A DNA stretch of 22,107 nucleotides from an uncultured Clostridia bacterium (lineage in GTDB: Bacteria; Bacillota; Clostridia; Oscillospirales; Ruminococcaceae), in the NCBI GenBank assembly GCA_947631585.1, contig CANRLY010000006.1, forward strand, positions 1 through 22,107, given 5' to 3'. The notes beneath the pieces were generated by a model, which was not told the origin of the DNA, ran no database searches, and was given only the letters and a program-made list of their open reading frames with translations. This document shows positions 7,871-14,894 of this stretch, in pieces. The number at the start of each line of letters is the position of its first letter. Within the stretch, counting starts at the first letter, position 1. Made by a program: the position numbers and the translations under genes.

Positions 7871-8611
7871 CTAAATGTTTTTATAATACTCCAGCGTGGA
7901 GAACACCTTGCTCAGTTGAACTGTCAGATACCTTTCGCTGACCGGCGACAATTTTTTCTGACATTCCTCTGATATCCTGAAGCTGAATATCTTTTCAAAC
8001 TCGCTCAAGCATATGTATCTGACTGTATGAAGCATAGTTTTATCCAGCGGCAGGCATTTTCCGAACTCATTTTCGTTAATGCAGTCGCCGCAGACAAGTT
8101 TTCCCTCATAGATATTCAGATACATTTTATCCGTTGTCCTGAAACACTCGCAGCAGCCGATAAGTTCCGGCATAAGGCCAAGTTCGCACATAATGCGCAG
8201 TTCAAAGACTATTTTCAGCTGTTCGGTATCCCTGGAGGAGTTATCCAGGTAATAAAGGGTATTAAGAAAAAGCCGCAGCACCTCTCCGGCAGGTTCTTCC
8301 GGCGGAGTGGTAAAGCGAAGTATATCGGAAAGATACGCCGCCAGAGCTAATTTTTTCACGTCAAGTCTGATATTATAAAATGTATTCAGCGGCTGTGAGC
8401 TGTTAAGTATATACCGACCGCCGGTCTTATTTACGCAAAGTCTCGAATAGGTCAGCAGCTGTGTTCCCGCTGCGTTTTTGGAAGTTATCTTCCTTGCGCC
8501 CTTGACCGACACCTCGATGACCCCCAGGTCCTCGGACAGCACCTCCGCATATTTGTCGTTTTCCCCGACAGGCCGTTCCCTAAGTATGATACCGTTTGTT
8601 GTGATAAGCAT
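7871..8611 (-). CDS. recO: DNA repair protein RecO
   Basis: A 246-residue RecO, which with RecF and RecR loads RecA on SSB-covered single strands and anneals strands. The N-terminal OB fold begins MLITTNGIILRERPVGENDK with the usual GVIEVSVKGARK stretch. Further on is the helical domain with a CxxC...CGDC zinc-binding pattern (the GCCECF and VCGDC segments). The ATG at 8611 is one base after the yqzL stop, preceded by AAAGGAAAAG inside the yqzL 3' end, so the two are translationally coupled. Era-yqzL-recO is the standard Firmicute order. The stop TAG is 36 bases before mutS2. Confidence 0.95.
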   Translation of the reverse strand: MLITTNGIILRERPVGENDKYAEVLSEDLGVIEVSVKGARKITSKNAAGTQLLTYSRLCVNKTGGRYILNSSQPLNTFYNIRLDVKKLALAAYLSDILRFTTPPEEPAGEVLRLFLNTLYYLDNSSRDTEQLKIVFELRIMCELGLMPELIGCCECFRTTDKMYLNIYEGKLVCGDCINENEFGKCLPLDKTMLHTVRYICLSEFEKIFSFRISEECQKKLSPVSERYLTVQLSKVFSTLEYYKNI

Positions 8612-8612
8612 A

Positions 8613-8705
8613 TTACTTTTCCTTTTGCTTTTCTTCAGCAGCCTTATATTTCAGGTAGTCCTCTATTTTTCCGCTTACGCAAAATAATTCCCACAATTCT
8701 TCCAT
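8613..8705 (-). CDS. yqzL: YqzL-like small protein (30 residues)
   Basis: A 30-codon gene from the ATG at 8705 to TAA at 8613-8615, with GGAGG 8 bases upstream. The sequence starts MEELWELFCVSGKIEDYLKY and ends in a Lys/Glu-rich tail. This matches the pattern W-x-x-F-x-x-(T/S)-G-x-(I/V)-E-x-Y-L-x-(F/Y)-K of YqzL, a short conserved protein of unknown function found between era and recO in Firmicutes. Position, ribosome site and a one-base junction to recO all support it as a real gene; it is short enough to be missed by default gene finding. Its role may be partly to couple recO translation to the upstream operon, which is inference. Confidence 0.85.
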   Translation of the reverse strand: MEELWELFCVSGKIEDYLKYKAAEEKQKEK

Positions 8706-8768
8706 ATGAAAGTCCTCCGTACTGATATTATGATTATCACTGCAAAAGACTTTTATAAGCGGTAAATA

Positions 8769-9674
8769 TTACTTTGGCTCTAAGCCGAAATTCCTGATAA
8801 GACCCTCTCTGTTGCGCCAGCCCTCCTTGACTTTTACCCAGCAGTGGAGGTTCACCTTGATACGGAAAAAGTCCTCCAGTTCTTCCCTTGCCTGAGTGCT
8901 GATAGTTTTCAGCATAGAGCCGTTTTTTCCTATGATTATCCCCTTATGGGACTGCTTTTCGCAATAGATGACTGCGTCTATATCCAGTATGCTTTCGCCG
9001 TTTCTGGTATCACGCTCATCTACTTTTTCTATCGTTACGGCGATACCGTGAGGGACTTCGTCCTCCAGGTCATAAAGCGCCTTTTCCCTTATTATCTCAG
9101 CCATAATTACTTTTTCAGGCTGATCGGTAAAAGAGTCGTCCGGGAAATAGTGCGGACCCTCAACTGCATTTTTTTCAATTATATCAGAAACTATATCCAG
9201 CCCGTCCTGTTCGGTAACGCTCACAGGGACGACCTCGTCAAAATCACACAGCTTGGAATACTCGGCAATAACGTTGATGAGCTTTTCCTTATCAGGCAGC
9301 AGGTCTATCTTATTTATGACCAGTATCTTTCCTGAGCTGCTGGTATTTATCCTGTTGGCAAGCTCCCTTTCCTCATCGGATATCTTCTTGGTACAGTCGG
9401 CAACGAAAAGTATCAGTTCCCCATCGGCAACGGTCTCGGCAACTGTTTTGTTCATAAACTCCGAAAGTTTCGTTCTTGCCTTATGGACGCCCGGCGTATC
9501 TATGAACACAAACTGAGTCTCCCCTTTTGTGAGAACGCCGGTTATCTTGGTACGGGTGGTCTGCGGCTTTGAGCTTACTGCTGCGACCTTTTCCCCGACA
9601 AACGCATTGAGCAGTGAGGACTTGCCCACATTTGCCTTTCCGACTATAGTTACAAAAACGTTTTTCGTACTCAT
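8769..9674 (-). CDS. era: Ribosome-assembly GTPase Era
   Basis: A 301-residue Era of normal length, an essential GTPase that binds the 3' end of 16S rRNA during 30S maturation. G1 GKANVGKS (12-19), the switch region QTTRTK (38-43), G3 DTPG (59-62) and G4 NKID (121-124) are intact. The C-terminal KH domain has GIIIGKNGSMLKTI and ends with the KVKEGWRN stretch. The ATG overlaps the dgkA stop as ATGA, with GAGAGG upstream inside dgkA, so the two are coupled. No cytidine deaminase gene lies between dgkA and era, unlike the B. subtilis order. After the TAG/TAA end there are 63 bases before yqzL without a clear terminator. Confidence 0.97.
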   Translation of the reverse strand: MSTKNVFVTIVGKANVGKSSLLNAFVGEKVAAVSSKPQTTRTKITGVLTKGETQFVFIDTPGVHKARTKLSEFMNKTVAETVADGELILFVADCTKKISDEERELANRINTSSSGKILVINKIDLLPDKEKLINVIAEYSKLCDFDEVVPVSVTEQDGLDIVSDIIEKNAVEGPHYFPDDSFTDQPEKVIMAEIIREKALYDLEDEVPHGIAVTIEKVDERDTRNGESILDIDAVIYCEKQSHKGIIIGKNGSMLKTISTQAREELEDFFRIKVNLHCWVKVKEGWRNREGLIRNFGLEPK

Positions 9675-10165
9675 TTGTCAGCCTCTCTTTTATTTTTCTT
9701 ACGTTCAGGCAGGAATATCACCACCAGCCACAAGACTACAGATATTCCCAGCAGCGCACAATGGAGCGGTCTTTCCAGATAGTAGGAAAGTATCTCCTTA
9801 ACAGTCGCAGGTTCTAAAAACAGGAAAAGTCCTGCTGCCAGAGCCGAAAACGCCGACACCAGCACTCCGCCTGCGGCTATATCCTTTGCAAGTCCTGCAA
9901 GGCGTTCGTGCTTCTGCGTGACAAGATCAACTACTGTTTCAACAGCTGTATTGAGCAGTTCGGCGGAGATCACCAAACCAACAGCCAGCGCAAGCAGAGC
10001 TTTCTCGCCGGCGGTGAAGTCATAGAACACAGAAAATCTTACCACATAAAACAAAGCGCAGCAATGTATCCTTATGTTCCTTTCGGTGGTAAACGCTGAG
10101 ACCACCCCTTTGCCTGCGCAGGCAAAGCTTTTTGCCAGGGTGAATTTATCCTTGTTTTTGTCCAT
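9671..10165 (-). CDS. dgkA: DgkA-type undecaprenol/diacylglycerol kinase
   Basis: A 164-residue integral membrane kinase. The core has the family motifs ERNIRIH near residue 28 and SAELLNTAVETVVDL near 67-81, followed by KDIAAGGVL. The Glu and Asn of the ELLNTAVE helix are the catalytic and metal-binding positions of this family. Gram-positive members phosphorylate undecaprenol to recycle the lipid carrier of wall synthesis. The usual three helices are followed by a further hydrophobic stretch (about 138-152) and a basic tail, so it is longer than the typical 120-135 residue form. It starts one base after ybeY and overlaps era by four bases; it has no strong ribosome site and is likely translated by coupling. 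Confidence 0.9.
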   Translation of the reverse strand: MDKNKDKFTLAKSFACAGKGVVSAFTTERNIRIHCCALFYVVRFSVFYDFTAGEKALLALAVGLVISAELLNTAVETVVDLVTQKHERLAGLAKDIAAGGVLVSAFSALAAGLFLFLEPATVKEILSYYLERPLHCALLGISVVLWLVVIFLPERKKNKREADK

Positions 10166-10166
10166 C

Positions 10167-10670
10167 TTAGTCTTCGCTGTCTACAAAGCTTGTCCCACGG
10201 GAATAGCCCAGACTATCCAGCACAGCTTCCTCCTTTTCACGCATTATGCGTTCTCCCAGCGTATCGTTCACATGGTCGTATCCCAGCAGGTGGAGCATAG
10301 AGTGTACCGTCAGGAAGCCTATCTCCCTTTCCAGCGAATGTCCGTATATCTCCGCCTGTTTCACAGCTGTCTCGATAGCGATAACTATATCTCCCAGCAT
10401 ATAAGCCTGCGTTTCGTTATTCAGGTCGTAAACGCCGTTTTCCCCCAGAGGGAAAGAAAGAACGTCTGTAGGCATATCAATGTTTCTGAACTTCTCGTTC
10501 AGCTCTTTTATCTGCTGGTCGTTCACGAAAGAAACGCTCACCTCGGCGTCGCCTTCAAACTTTTCCTCAGCAAGCACAGCCGTACAGCATTTTCTGATAA
10601 GAAGTCTTATTCCGGAGGGTATTTTCTGCGTTTTCTGTTTATTTGTTATTGAAACTTTTACTTTGTTCAT
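10167..10670 (-). CDS. ybeY: YbeY endoribonuclease
   Basis: A 167-residue metal-dependent RNase needed for 16S rRNA 3' maturation and 70S quality control. The zinc motif HSMLHLLGYDH (about 123-133, H-x3-H-x5-H) is intact, preceded by the family stretch DMPTDVLSFP. The start is uncertain. The ATG at 10670 gives the natural N-terminus MNKVKVSI but its AAAGGA lies 12 bases away, while the GTG at 10679, three codons upstream, has the same AAAGGA only 3 bases away. I chose the ATG. The gene lies 34 bases behind phoH and one base before dgkA, which fits the widespread phoH-ybeY pairing; the PgpH-type HD gene often found between them is absent. Confidence 0.95.
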   Translation of the reverse strand: MNKVKVSITNKQKTQKIPSGIRLLIRKCCTAVLAEEKFEGDAEVSVSFVNDQQIKELNEKFRNIDMPTDVLSFPLGENGVYDLNNETQAYMLGDIVIAIETAVKQAEIYGHSLEREIGFLTVHSMLHLLGYDHVNDTLGERIMREKEEAVLDSLGYSRGTSFVDSED

Positions 10671-10703
10671 TGGTATCACGTTTCCTTTCTGACAAAAATA
10701 TGG

Positions 10704-11666
10704 TCAATTATGCTGCGAACGGGCATATTTTTCATAAGCAAGAATTATATCCTGCACCAGCCGATGTCTTACAACGTCCTTGTCCGTAAGCCTGTTTATC
10801 TCGATACCCTCGATATTTTTCAACACCTTAGTCGCTTCGATAAGCCCGGACTTTCTGCTGTCCGGCAGGTCTATCTGTGTGATATCGCCGGTAATGACTA
10901 TCTTGCTGTTAAAACCAAGCCTTGTTAGGAACATCTTCATCTGCTCAGGAGTGGTATTCTGCGCTTCGTCCAGTATGATAAAGGAATCGTCCAGCGTTCT
11001 GCCTCTCATATACGCCAGCGGAGCTACCTCGATACAGCCTCTCTCCTGCTGTTTGGCGAAGTTATCAGGACCCAGCATTTCAAACAGTGCATCATAGAGC
11101 GGTCTCAGGTAAGGGTCTACCTTGTTTTGCAGGTCGCCCGGCAGAAATCCCAGTTTTTCACCGGCTTCCACTGCCGGTCGGGTAAGTATGATCTTATTGA
11201 CCTCATGCGCCCTGAACGCCTTTACCGCCATTGCCACTGCAAGATAAGTCTTTCCTGTACCGGCAGGGCCGACTCCGATAACGATGGTATTATTCTTGAT
11301 GGAATCCACATACTTCTTTTGCCCCAGAGTTTTCGGTTTGACGATACGTCCGCTCATAGTAACGCATATGCCGTCGTCAGCCAGCGAATGTATCTTTTCC
11401 TGCATACCCTCTTTCACCAGTGAGAAAACATATCGGATATTCTGTTCGTTTATCTGCTCGCCGTTTTCAGCAAGGGCAAGAAGCGTTTCCACCGCACGGG
11501 CAGCGTTTTCCACGCCGTCGCTTTCGCCTGATATCCTGATATCAGAACCTCTGTTCAGCACAACGACGTTATATTCACGCTGTATCATATTTATATTCTC
11601 ATCATAGCTTCCGAACAAGGAAAGTATACTATCCAGGTCGGTAACAGTTATTGTTTTTTCAGTCAT
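10704..11666 (-). CDS. phoH: PhoH-family ATPase (PhoH/PhoL type)
   Basis: A 320-residue ATPase next to ybeY, as in most bacteria. Walker A GPAGTGKT (about 133-140) and Walker B FIILDEAQN are intact, and TRPAVEAGEKLGFLPGDL and ITGDITQIDLP are family stretches. The N-terminal part is a KH-like domain typical of the PhoH/PhoL subgroup. The exact role is unsettled; association with YbeY points to RNA and ribosome metabolism. The ATG at 11666 gives the usual start MTEKTITVTD; the frame stays open to an ATG at 11741, but those 25 codons cross the leader and include no homology. The AGGAGG ribosome site is separated from the ATG by a hairpin (listed separately), and the gene has its own promoter 80 bases upstream. 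Confidence 0.95.
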   Translation of the reverse strand: MTEKTITVTDLDSILSLFGSYDENINMIQREYNVVVLNRGSDIRISGESDGVENAARAVETLLALAENGEQINEQNIRYVFSLVKEGMQEKIHSLADDGICVTMSGRIVKPKTLGQKKYVDSIKNNTIVIGVGPAGTGKTYLAVAMAVKAFRAHEVNKIILTRPAVEAGEKLGFLPGDLQNKVDPYLRPLYDALFEMLGPDNFAKQQERGCIEVAPLAYMRGRTLDDSFIILDEAQNTTPEQMKMFLTRLGFNSKIVITGDITQIDLPDSRKSGLIEATKVLKNIEGIEINRLTDKDVVRHRLVQDIILAYEKYARSQHN

Positions 11667-11693
11667 ATATTTTTGCGGAAAGACCGCCCTCCT
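11667..11693 (-). promoter_or_regulatory. phoH ribosome site separated from start by a hairpin
   Basis: On the minus strand AGGAGG (11693-11688) is followed directly by GCGG-TCTTT-CCGC (11687-11675), a 4-bp GC-only hairpin. The 8 bases AAAAATAT and the ATG follow. The arrangement is the same as at mutS2: ribosome site, hairpin, 8 bases, start. Confidence 0.6.
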
Positions 11694-11745
11694 AAATTTT
11701 AACATTCTCCCATGGCAGCAAGACACCCGGCAGCTGCACATGGAT

Positions 11746-11774
11746 ATTATATCACAGTTTTTTCAAAACCGCAA
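11746..11774 (-). promoter_or_regulatory. Predicted promoter of the phoH operon
   Basis: On the minus strand TTGCGG (11774-11769), a 17-base spacer and TATAAT (11751-11746), with an extended -10 TGA (11754-11752). Just downstream, 11710-11719 can pair with 11733-11743 (one bulged base), a 10-bp interrupted inverted repeat over the likely start of transcription. It allows phoH-ybeY-dgkA-era-yqzL-recO to be expressed without the sporulation genes upstream. Confidence 0.68.
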
Positions 11775-11795
11775 GCAATTTTGACCTGATAAGAC

Positions 11796-12956
11796 TCATT
11801 TGAGCAAAATTTCTTTTTCCAGCGCAATATCTGATACCACAGTATAGCTGACGGTAAGTTTCACGCCTGTTTCATCAACTGTCAGATGTTCTTCTGAGTC
11901 CTTGATTTCGCAGTCTGAAAGCAGGTTAGTTTCGTAATTGCTTTTTAGTTTATACACCTCGGCGGTCGCCTGTTTACGGGTATATCTGACGGGTCTGAAC
12001 TCATAGGGGGTACAGTTGACCGTCTTTATTCCCACAGGGAGCTTCATTCCCAGAAAAGACAGTTTGCTTATATGTTCGTCAGTCTGGTAGAGTTCATCAG
12101 AGGGGCTGGAGGTGAAAAGCGGTATATCCAGCGAAAAGAAGCTCAGGTATTTCTGCTTGAAAGCTTCCTGCTCATCGACTATTTTTCTTTCGCTCACAAA
12201 AGGACATTCAAACACGGCTTTATCGGTATACTCGGCGTATATCTTGCCCACCGACCGTCTGAAAACGGTTTTATCCTCACTGAGCTTTACTTCTCCCGAT
12301 ACCAGCAGCTGACCCTTATGGACTCCGCTTCCCACAGGGACGGCAAGCTGACCGCCGTACACTTCCGCCCGTACTATCTGACCGTCTCTTGCCGCCACCA
12401 GGTCGCTTGGAAGTCGGTGCTGAGAGACGTTCGGGGTCTCCGTCGCCGGAACAACGTCCACATTAAGAGTTCCGCCGGTATCGTACATTCCCACCCAAGC
12501 CACCTGATCCAGTTCTTGTTTCATAGAAATTTCCAAATCGAAAAAATCAAGCTGCGGCATAAAGCTCCCATAGGTCACGCCTTTAGTCTCAAGGAAGTCG
12601 ACGATATCCTCTGCAAGTTTTTCATCGCCGCCGATAACGTTTATTTTAAGGACAGTATTTGACAGGAAAGTCACCAGCAGAGTTCCCACCAGCGCCCCCA
12701 CGAGGATACCTTTTCTTCCCCACAGCCATCTTACCGCAGAGACCAGGCTTTTATCCTCCTGAAACTCATATTCCAGGTCAAGGTCTATGCAAGCTCTTTC
12801 CAGCGGATAGGAATCTTTCAGGCTGCATTGTCCGGTAAGAGTTCCGCTGTTTTCGCTAAGTCCGGCGCAGGTTATATTTTCATCGAAGATAAGTTTCAGC
12901 AGTCTGCTGATATTATCTCCCTTTATCACAAATCTTATCTTACCGAAAACACTCAT
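11796..12956 (-). CDS. yqfD: Sporulation protein YqfD
   Basis: A 386-residue membrane protein of the YqfD family. It has an N-terminal soluble domain (about 1-80), one strong membrane segment GILVGALVGTLLVTFLSNTV (about 83-103) and a large extracytoplasmic domain. The latter includes LDQVAWVGMYDTGGTLNVDV and the AARDGQIVRAEVYGGQLAVPVGSGVHKGQLL repeat-like stretch, shown here only by position (about 186-218). B. subtilis yqfD is in the mother-cell sigma-E regulon. The ATG overlaps the yqfC stop by four bases, with GAGGAG upstream. The stop precedes the phoH promoter, so phoH can be transcribed both through and separately. Confidence 0.92.
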   Translation of the reverse strand: MSVFGKIRFVIKGDNISRLLKLIFDENITCAGLSENSGTLTGQCSLKDSYPLERACIDLDLEYEFQEDKSLVSAVRWLWGRKGILVGALVGTLLVTFLSNTVLKINVIGGDEKLAEDIVDFLETKGVTYGSFMPQLDFFDLEISMKQELDQVAWVGMYDTGGTLNVDVVPATETPNVSQHRLPSDLVAARDGQIVRAEVYGGQLAVPVGSGVHKGQLLVSGEVKLSEDKTVFRRSVGKIYAEYTDKAVFECPFVSERKIVDEQEAFKQKYLSFFSLDIPLFTSSPSDELYQTDEHISKLSFLGMKLPVGIKTVNCTPYEFRPVRYTRKQATAEVYKLKSNYETNLLSDCEIKDSEEHLTVDETGVKLTVSYTVVSDIALEKEILLK

Positions 12957-13213
12957 TTTCTTTCTCCTCTTTTTGTCACGGAAACAGACTGTATCTCGCC
13001 TTTGACCATCACGCTGCCGGAAGAATAATTATTTGTGGTAAGTCCTCTGCCCCAGACTTCCACTATATACCCTGCCGCAACTATACGCACCAGTATCTCG
13101 TTACATTCCAGCAGCGACTTACAGTTCTCCACCAGCACCTGTTTATTATCCAGAACGCTGATGCAGGAGTTCATATAAAACATTTTCCGTATCTTTTCAA
13201 CCATACTGTTCAT
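12953..13213 (-). CDS. yqfC: Sporulation protein YqfC (YabP/YqfC family)
   Basis: An 86-residue protein of the YabP/YqfC family, small sporulation proteins that assemble around the forespore. The segment ISVLDNKQVLVENCKSLLEC and the following VRIVAAGYIVEVWGRGL are the family core. I chose the ATG at 13213 because GGAGG lies 6 bases before it; the frame extends to 13264 but those codons are basic, have no ribosome site and do not fit the family. The YqfD start overlaps its stop. The leader upstream is occupied by the structured element at 13282-13382, and no clear sigma-E promoter was found. Confidence 0.9.
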   Translation of the reverse strand: MNSMVEKIRKMFYMNSCISVLDNKQVLVENCKSLLECNEILVRIVAAGYIVEVWGRGLTTNNYSSGSVMVKGEIQSVSVTKRGERK

Positions 13214-13281
13214 AGCGGTCCTCCTCTGATATTTCCTTTTGGGTCTCTTCCGCAGCAGCAACATTTCAGCGGTTCGGCTTT

Positions 13282-13382
13282 CGGGCGGCTGCGCAGAGGA
13301 ACATTCTGTTCCGCAGGGTCACCCCGGTGACCCTGAACGTTCTCTGCCGCAAAGCGGCTGAGAACGGCTGCGCAGCCGCCTG
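13282..13382. repeat. GC-rich cloverleaf element A (outer stem with three hairpins)
   Basis: A 101-base, GC-rich element (68 G or C by my count) in the AT-richer gap between yqfC and ylbJ. Outer stem: 13282-13296 pairs with 13368-13382 over 15 bp (one G.T). Inside are three perfect or near-perfect hairpins: GGAACA-TTC-TGTTCC (13298-13312), CAGGGTCACC-CC-GGTGACCCTG (13314-13335), and 13339-13365, with an 11-bp stem interrupted by one T-T and an AAA loop. An alternative fold uses the 14-base palindrome at 13365-13378, whose first 11 bases repeat those at 13286-13296. No ORF is visible in it. Confidence 0.75.
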
Positions 13383-13474
13383 CGGGCTTCGTTGTTACAT
13401 TGTATTATATTATCCTCGGATTTCTCATATACTTTTTCTGGGACAAAATTTGCCTGTACAGGTATGAAAGATAG

Positions 13475-14548
13475 GTGGTCTTTATCAAACTGAAAAAAGC
13501 GGCGGCATTGGCTGCCTGCGGTGCGGCAGTATGGTGCGTGACGGTAAGTCTTATCCACTCAAAAGAGGCGATGCTGGGTATAAGTTCAGGTATCGCAAGA
13601 TGTCTTGACGTTATAGTGCCGTCTCTGTTTGGAATGATGCTGTTATCACAGCTTCTGATAAGCAGCGGACTTTACCATGTTTTGTCATCGCTGTTCTATC
13701 CGGTCTCAAAATGGCTGTTCGGGCTGCCAAAGCAGTTGTTTCCGGTTTTTCTGATTAGCAATATCGCCGGATATCCCGTCGGAGCAAAAATGCTTTTACA
13801 GCTTCAGGAAAACGGTTCGATAGACAAAAAGACCGCCGAAGTGATGGCGGTGTGCTGTTACGGCAGCGGACCTGCCTTTATACTTGGCGTAATTGGCGTT
13901 GGGATTTTTTCAAACCTTACGCTGGGCATGACGGTTTTCATTTCCTGCGCTGCGGCAAATGCCGTTGCTGCCTTTGTTATCGGGCGGTTTTTCAAGCCGA
14001 AATGCGCCGAATCGGACAGCTCCATGACCTTTTCCCCGAAAATACTGGTAGACTCGGTCGCCTCCTCCGGGAACGCTATGCTTATGATCTGCCTGATGAT
14101 AATCAGTTTCTCGTACTTCCTTTCTATTGCGGACTCAGCCGGACTTCTCAGGATATTTGCCGGTACAAATACAGACACCGGCATACGCACTTTTCTTGAA
14201 ATTTCCAACATCTCCTCTTTCAGGAGCGACCTGAGACTTCTGCCGCTGATGACCGCCCTGATATCCTTCGGCGGCATTTGCGTACATATGCAGCTTCTTG
14301 CCATAACCAAAAACAAATTCAGCCTGAAAAAATTTTTTATCTTCCGTTTGCCTATTTCAATATTAGCCGGAATTATAAATTTTGTAATAATTACCCAGTC
14401 AAACTTTGCAGAATATGCCTTTGCGCAGGCGGCATACTCTTCACATAGTCTGAAAAACAGCGTGTTTTCGGGCATTTGTCTGATTTTTATGATTATAACA
14501 ATAATTTTTTCAAAAAAGACTAGCAATCCGAAGAAAAGTGTGATATAA
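13475..14548 (+). CDS. ylbJ: YlbJ/SpoVV-like sporulation membrane transporter
   Basis: A 357-residue polytopic membrane protein of the YlbJ type with nucleoside-recognition (Gate) domains. It has about eight hydrophobic segments, and VPSLFGMMLLSQLL, FPVFLISNIAGYPVGAKML and CYGSGPAFILGVIGVGIF are the characteristic stretches. In B. subtilis YlbJ (SpoVV) helps move dipicolinic acid into the forespore. The start is not secure. GTG at 13475 is the first possible start after an in-frame stop at 13472, but only AAAGATAG precedes it as a ribosome site; AGGTGG overlapping the GTG could instead serve a downstream non-ATG start. It is divergent from yqfC with element A between them, and its stop overlaps the promoter of the next gene. 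Confidence 0.85.
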   Translation: MVFIKLKKAAALAACGAAVWCVTVSLIHSKEAMLGISSGIARCLDVIVPSLFGMMLLSQLLISSGLYHVLSSLFYPVSKWLFGLPKQLFPVFLISNIAGYPVGAKMLLQLQENGSIDKKTAEVMAVCCYGSGPAFILGVIGVGIFSNLTLGMTVFISCAAANAVAAFVIGRFFKPKCAESDSSMTFSPKILVDSVASSGNAMLMICLMIISFSYFLSIADSAGLLRIFAGTNTDTGIRTFLEISNISSFRSDLRLLPLMTALISFGGICVHMQLLAITKNKFSLKKFFIFRLPISILAGIINFVIITQSNFAEYAFAQAAYSSHSLKNSVFSGICLIFMIITIIFSKKTSNPKKSVI

Positions 14549-14549
14549 T
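14541..14549 (+). promoter_or_regulatory. Predicted extended -10 promoter of the four-Cys protein
   Basis: TGA followed by a perfect TATAAT (14544-14549). The -35 region is poor (TAGCAA at 14521-14526 at 17 bases). The -10 overlaps the ylbJ stop codon. Confidence 0.55.
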
Positions 14550-14590
14550 GTTATTGCAGACTTAGATATTCTAATCGGAGGGATACGATC

Positions 14591-14800
14591 ATGAAAAAGA
14601 AATATTTCGGAAACGATATTGAGCCGTCCTGTGCTTACTGCACTTTCGGGAACCGTTCAAAGGAGGGCAACAAGGTACTGTGCGAAAAGACAGGTCTTGT
14701 TGACGCTGATTACAGTTGTAAAAAGTTCATTTATGATCCTATCAAACGTATTCCCAAAAAGCAGCTGGAAATTCCCAACCAGGAAGGCGACGATATTTGA
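14591..14800 (+). CDS. Small conserved four-cysteine protein of unknown function
   Basis: A 69-residue soluble protein with a clear ribosome site (GGAGGG, 8 bases before the ATG), its own extended -10 promoter and a strong terminator, so it is almost certainly a real gene. Cysteines at 14, 17, 31 and 43 (CAYC, LCEK, SCKKF) could hold one zinc ion or an iron-sulphur cluster. The middle stretch VDADYSCKKFIYDPIKRIP has the look of short conserved clostridial proteins that I recognise only as hypothetical. There is no signal peptide or membrane segment. It stands alone between ylbJ and the convergent gat operon, so context gives no function. Confidence 0.82.
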   Translation: MKKKYFGNDIEPSCAYCTFGNRSKEGNKVLCEKTGLVDADYSCKKFIYDPIKRIPKKQLEIPNQEGDDI

Positions 14801-14809
14801 TCTCAGAAC

Positions 14810-14838
14810 GCAGGGGCTGTTTCAAGTCCCTGCTTTTT
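14810..14838 (+). terminator. Terminator of the four-Cys gene
   Basis: GCAGGG (14810-14815) pairs with CCCTGC (14828-14833) across a 12-base loop, followed by TTTTT. A second terminator follows directly. Confidence 0.65.
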
Positions 14839-14846
14839 ACTTTGGC

Positions 14847-14879
14847 AAAAAAAGAACGGCACTGCGCCGTTCTTTTTTT
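14847..14879. terminator. Bidirectional terminator between four-Cys gene and gatB
   Basis: A symmetrical hairpin: seven A and GAACGGC (14847-14860), an ACTGC loop, then GCCGTTC and seven T (14866-14879). The A and T tracts serve as U tracts on either strand, so it ends the plus-strand gene and the gat operon. Confidence 0.9.
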
Positions 14880-14894
14880 ATCTGCTATATCTCA

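Noticed and set aside
10074..10652. Plus-strand ORF antisense to ybeY/dgkA
   Set aside because: It shadows conserved genes and its composition is implausible as a protein.
10677..10692. GAAAGGAAACG shared by the lacI-type and ybeY leaders as a regulatory repeat
   Set aside because: It is just a purine-rich ribosome site; shared sequence is expected.
13282..13382. Element A as a tRNA or tRNA-like gene
   Set aside because: Arm lengths do not fit a tRNA (15-bp outer stem, no 7-base anticodon loop, no T-arm consensus).
13276..13389. GGCTT on both sides of element A as a target-site duplication
   Set aside because: The copies are not flush with the element ends (1 and 2 bases away), and element B has no comparable repeat.
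13384..13474. Possible sigma-E promoters for yqfC or ylbJ
   Set aside because: Partial matches such as AATACAAT (minus strand) lack a -35 at the right spacing.
13319..13558. Minus-strand ORF crossing element A
   Set aside because: It runs through the structured repeat and into the ylbJ coding region and has no ribosome site.
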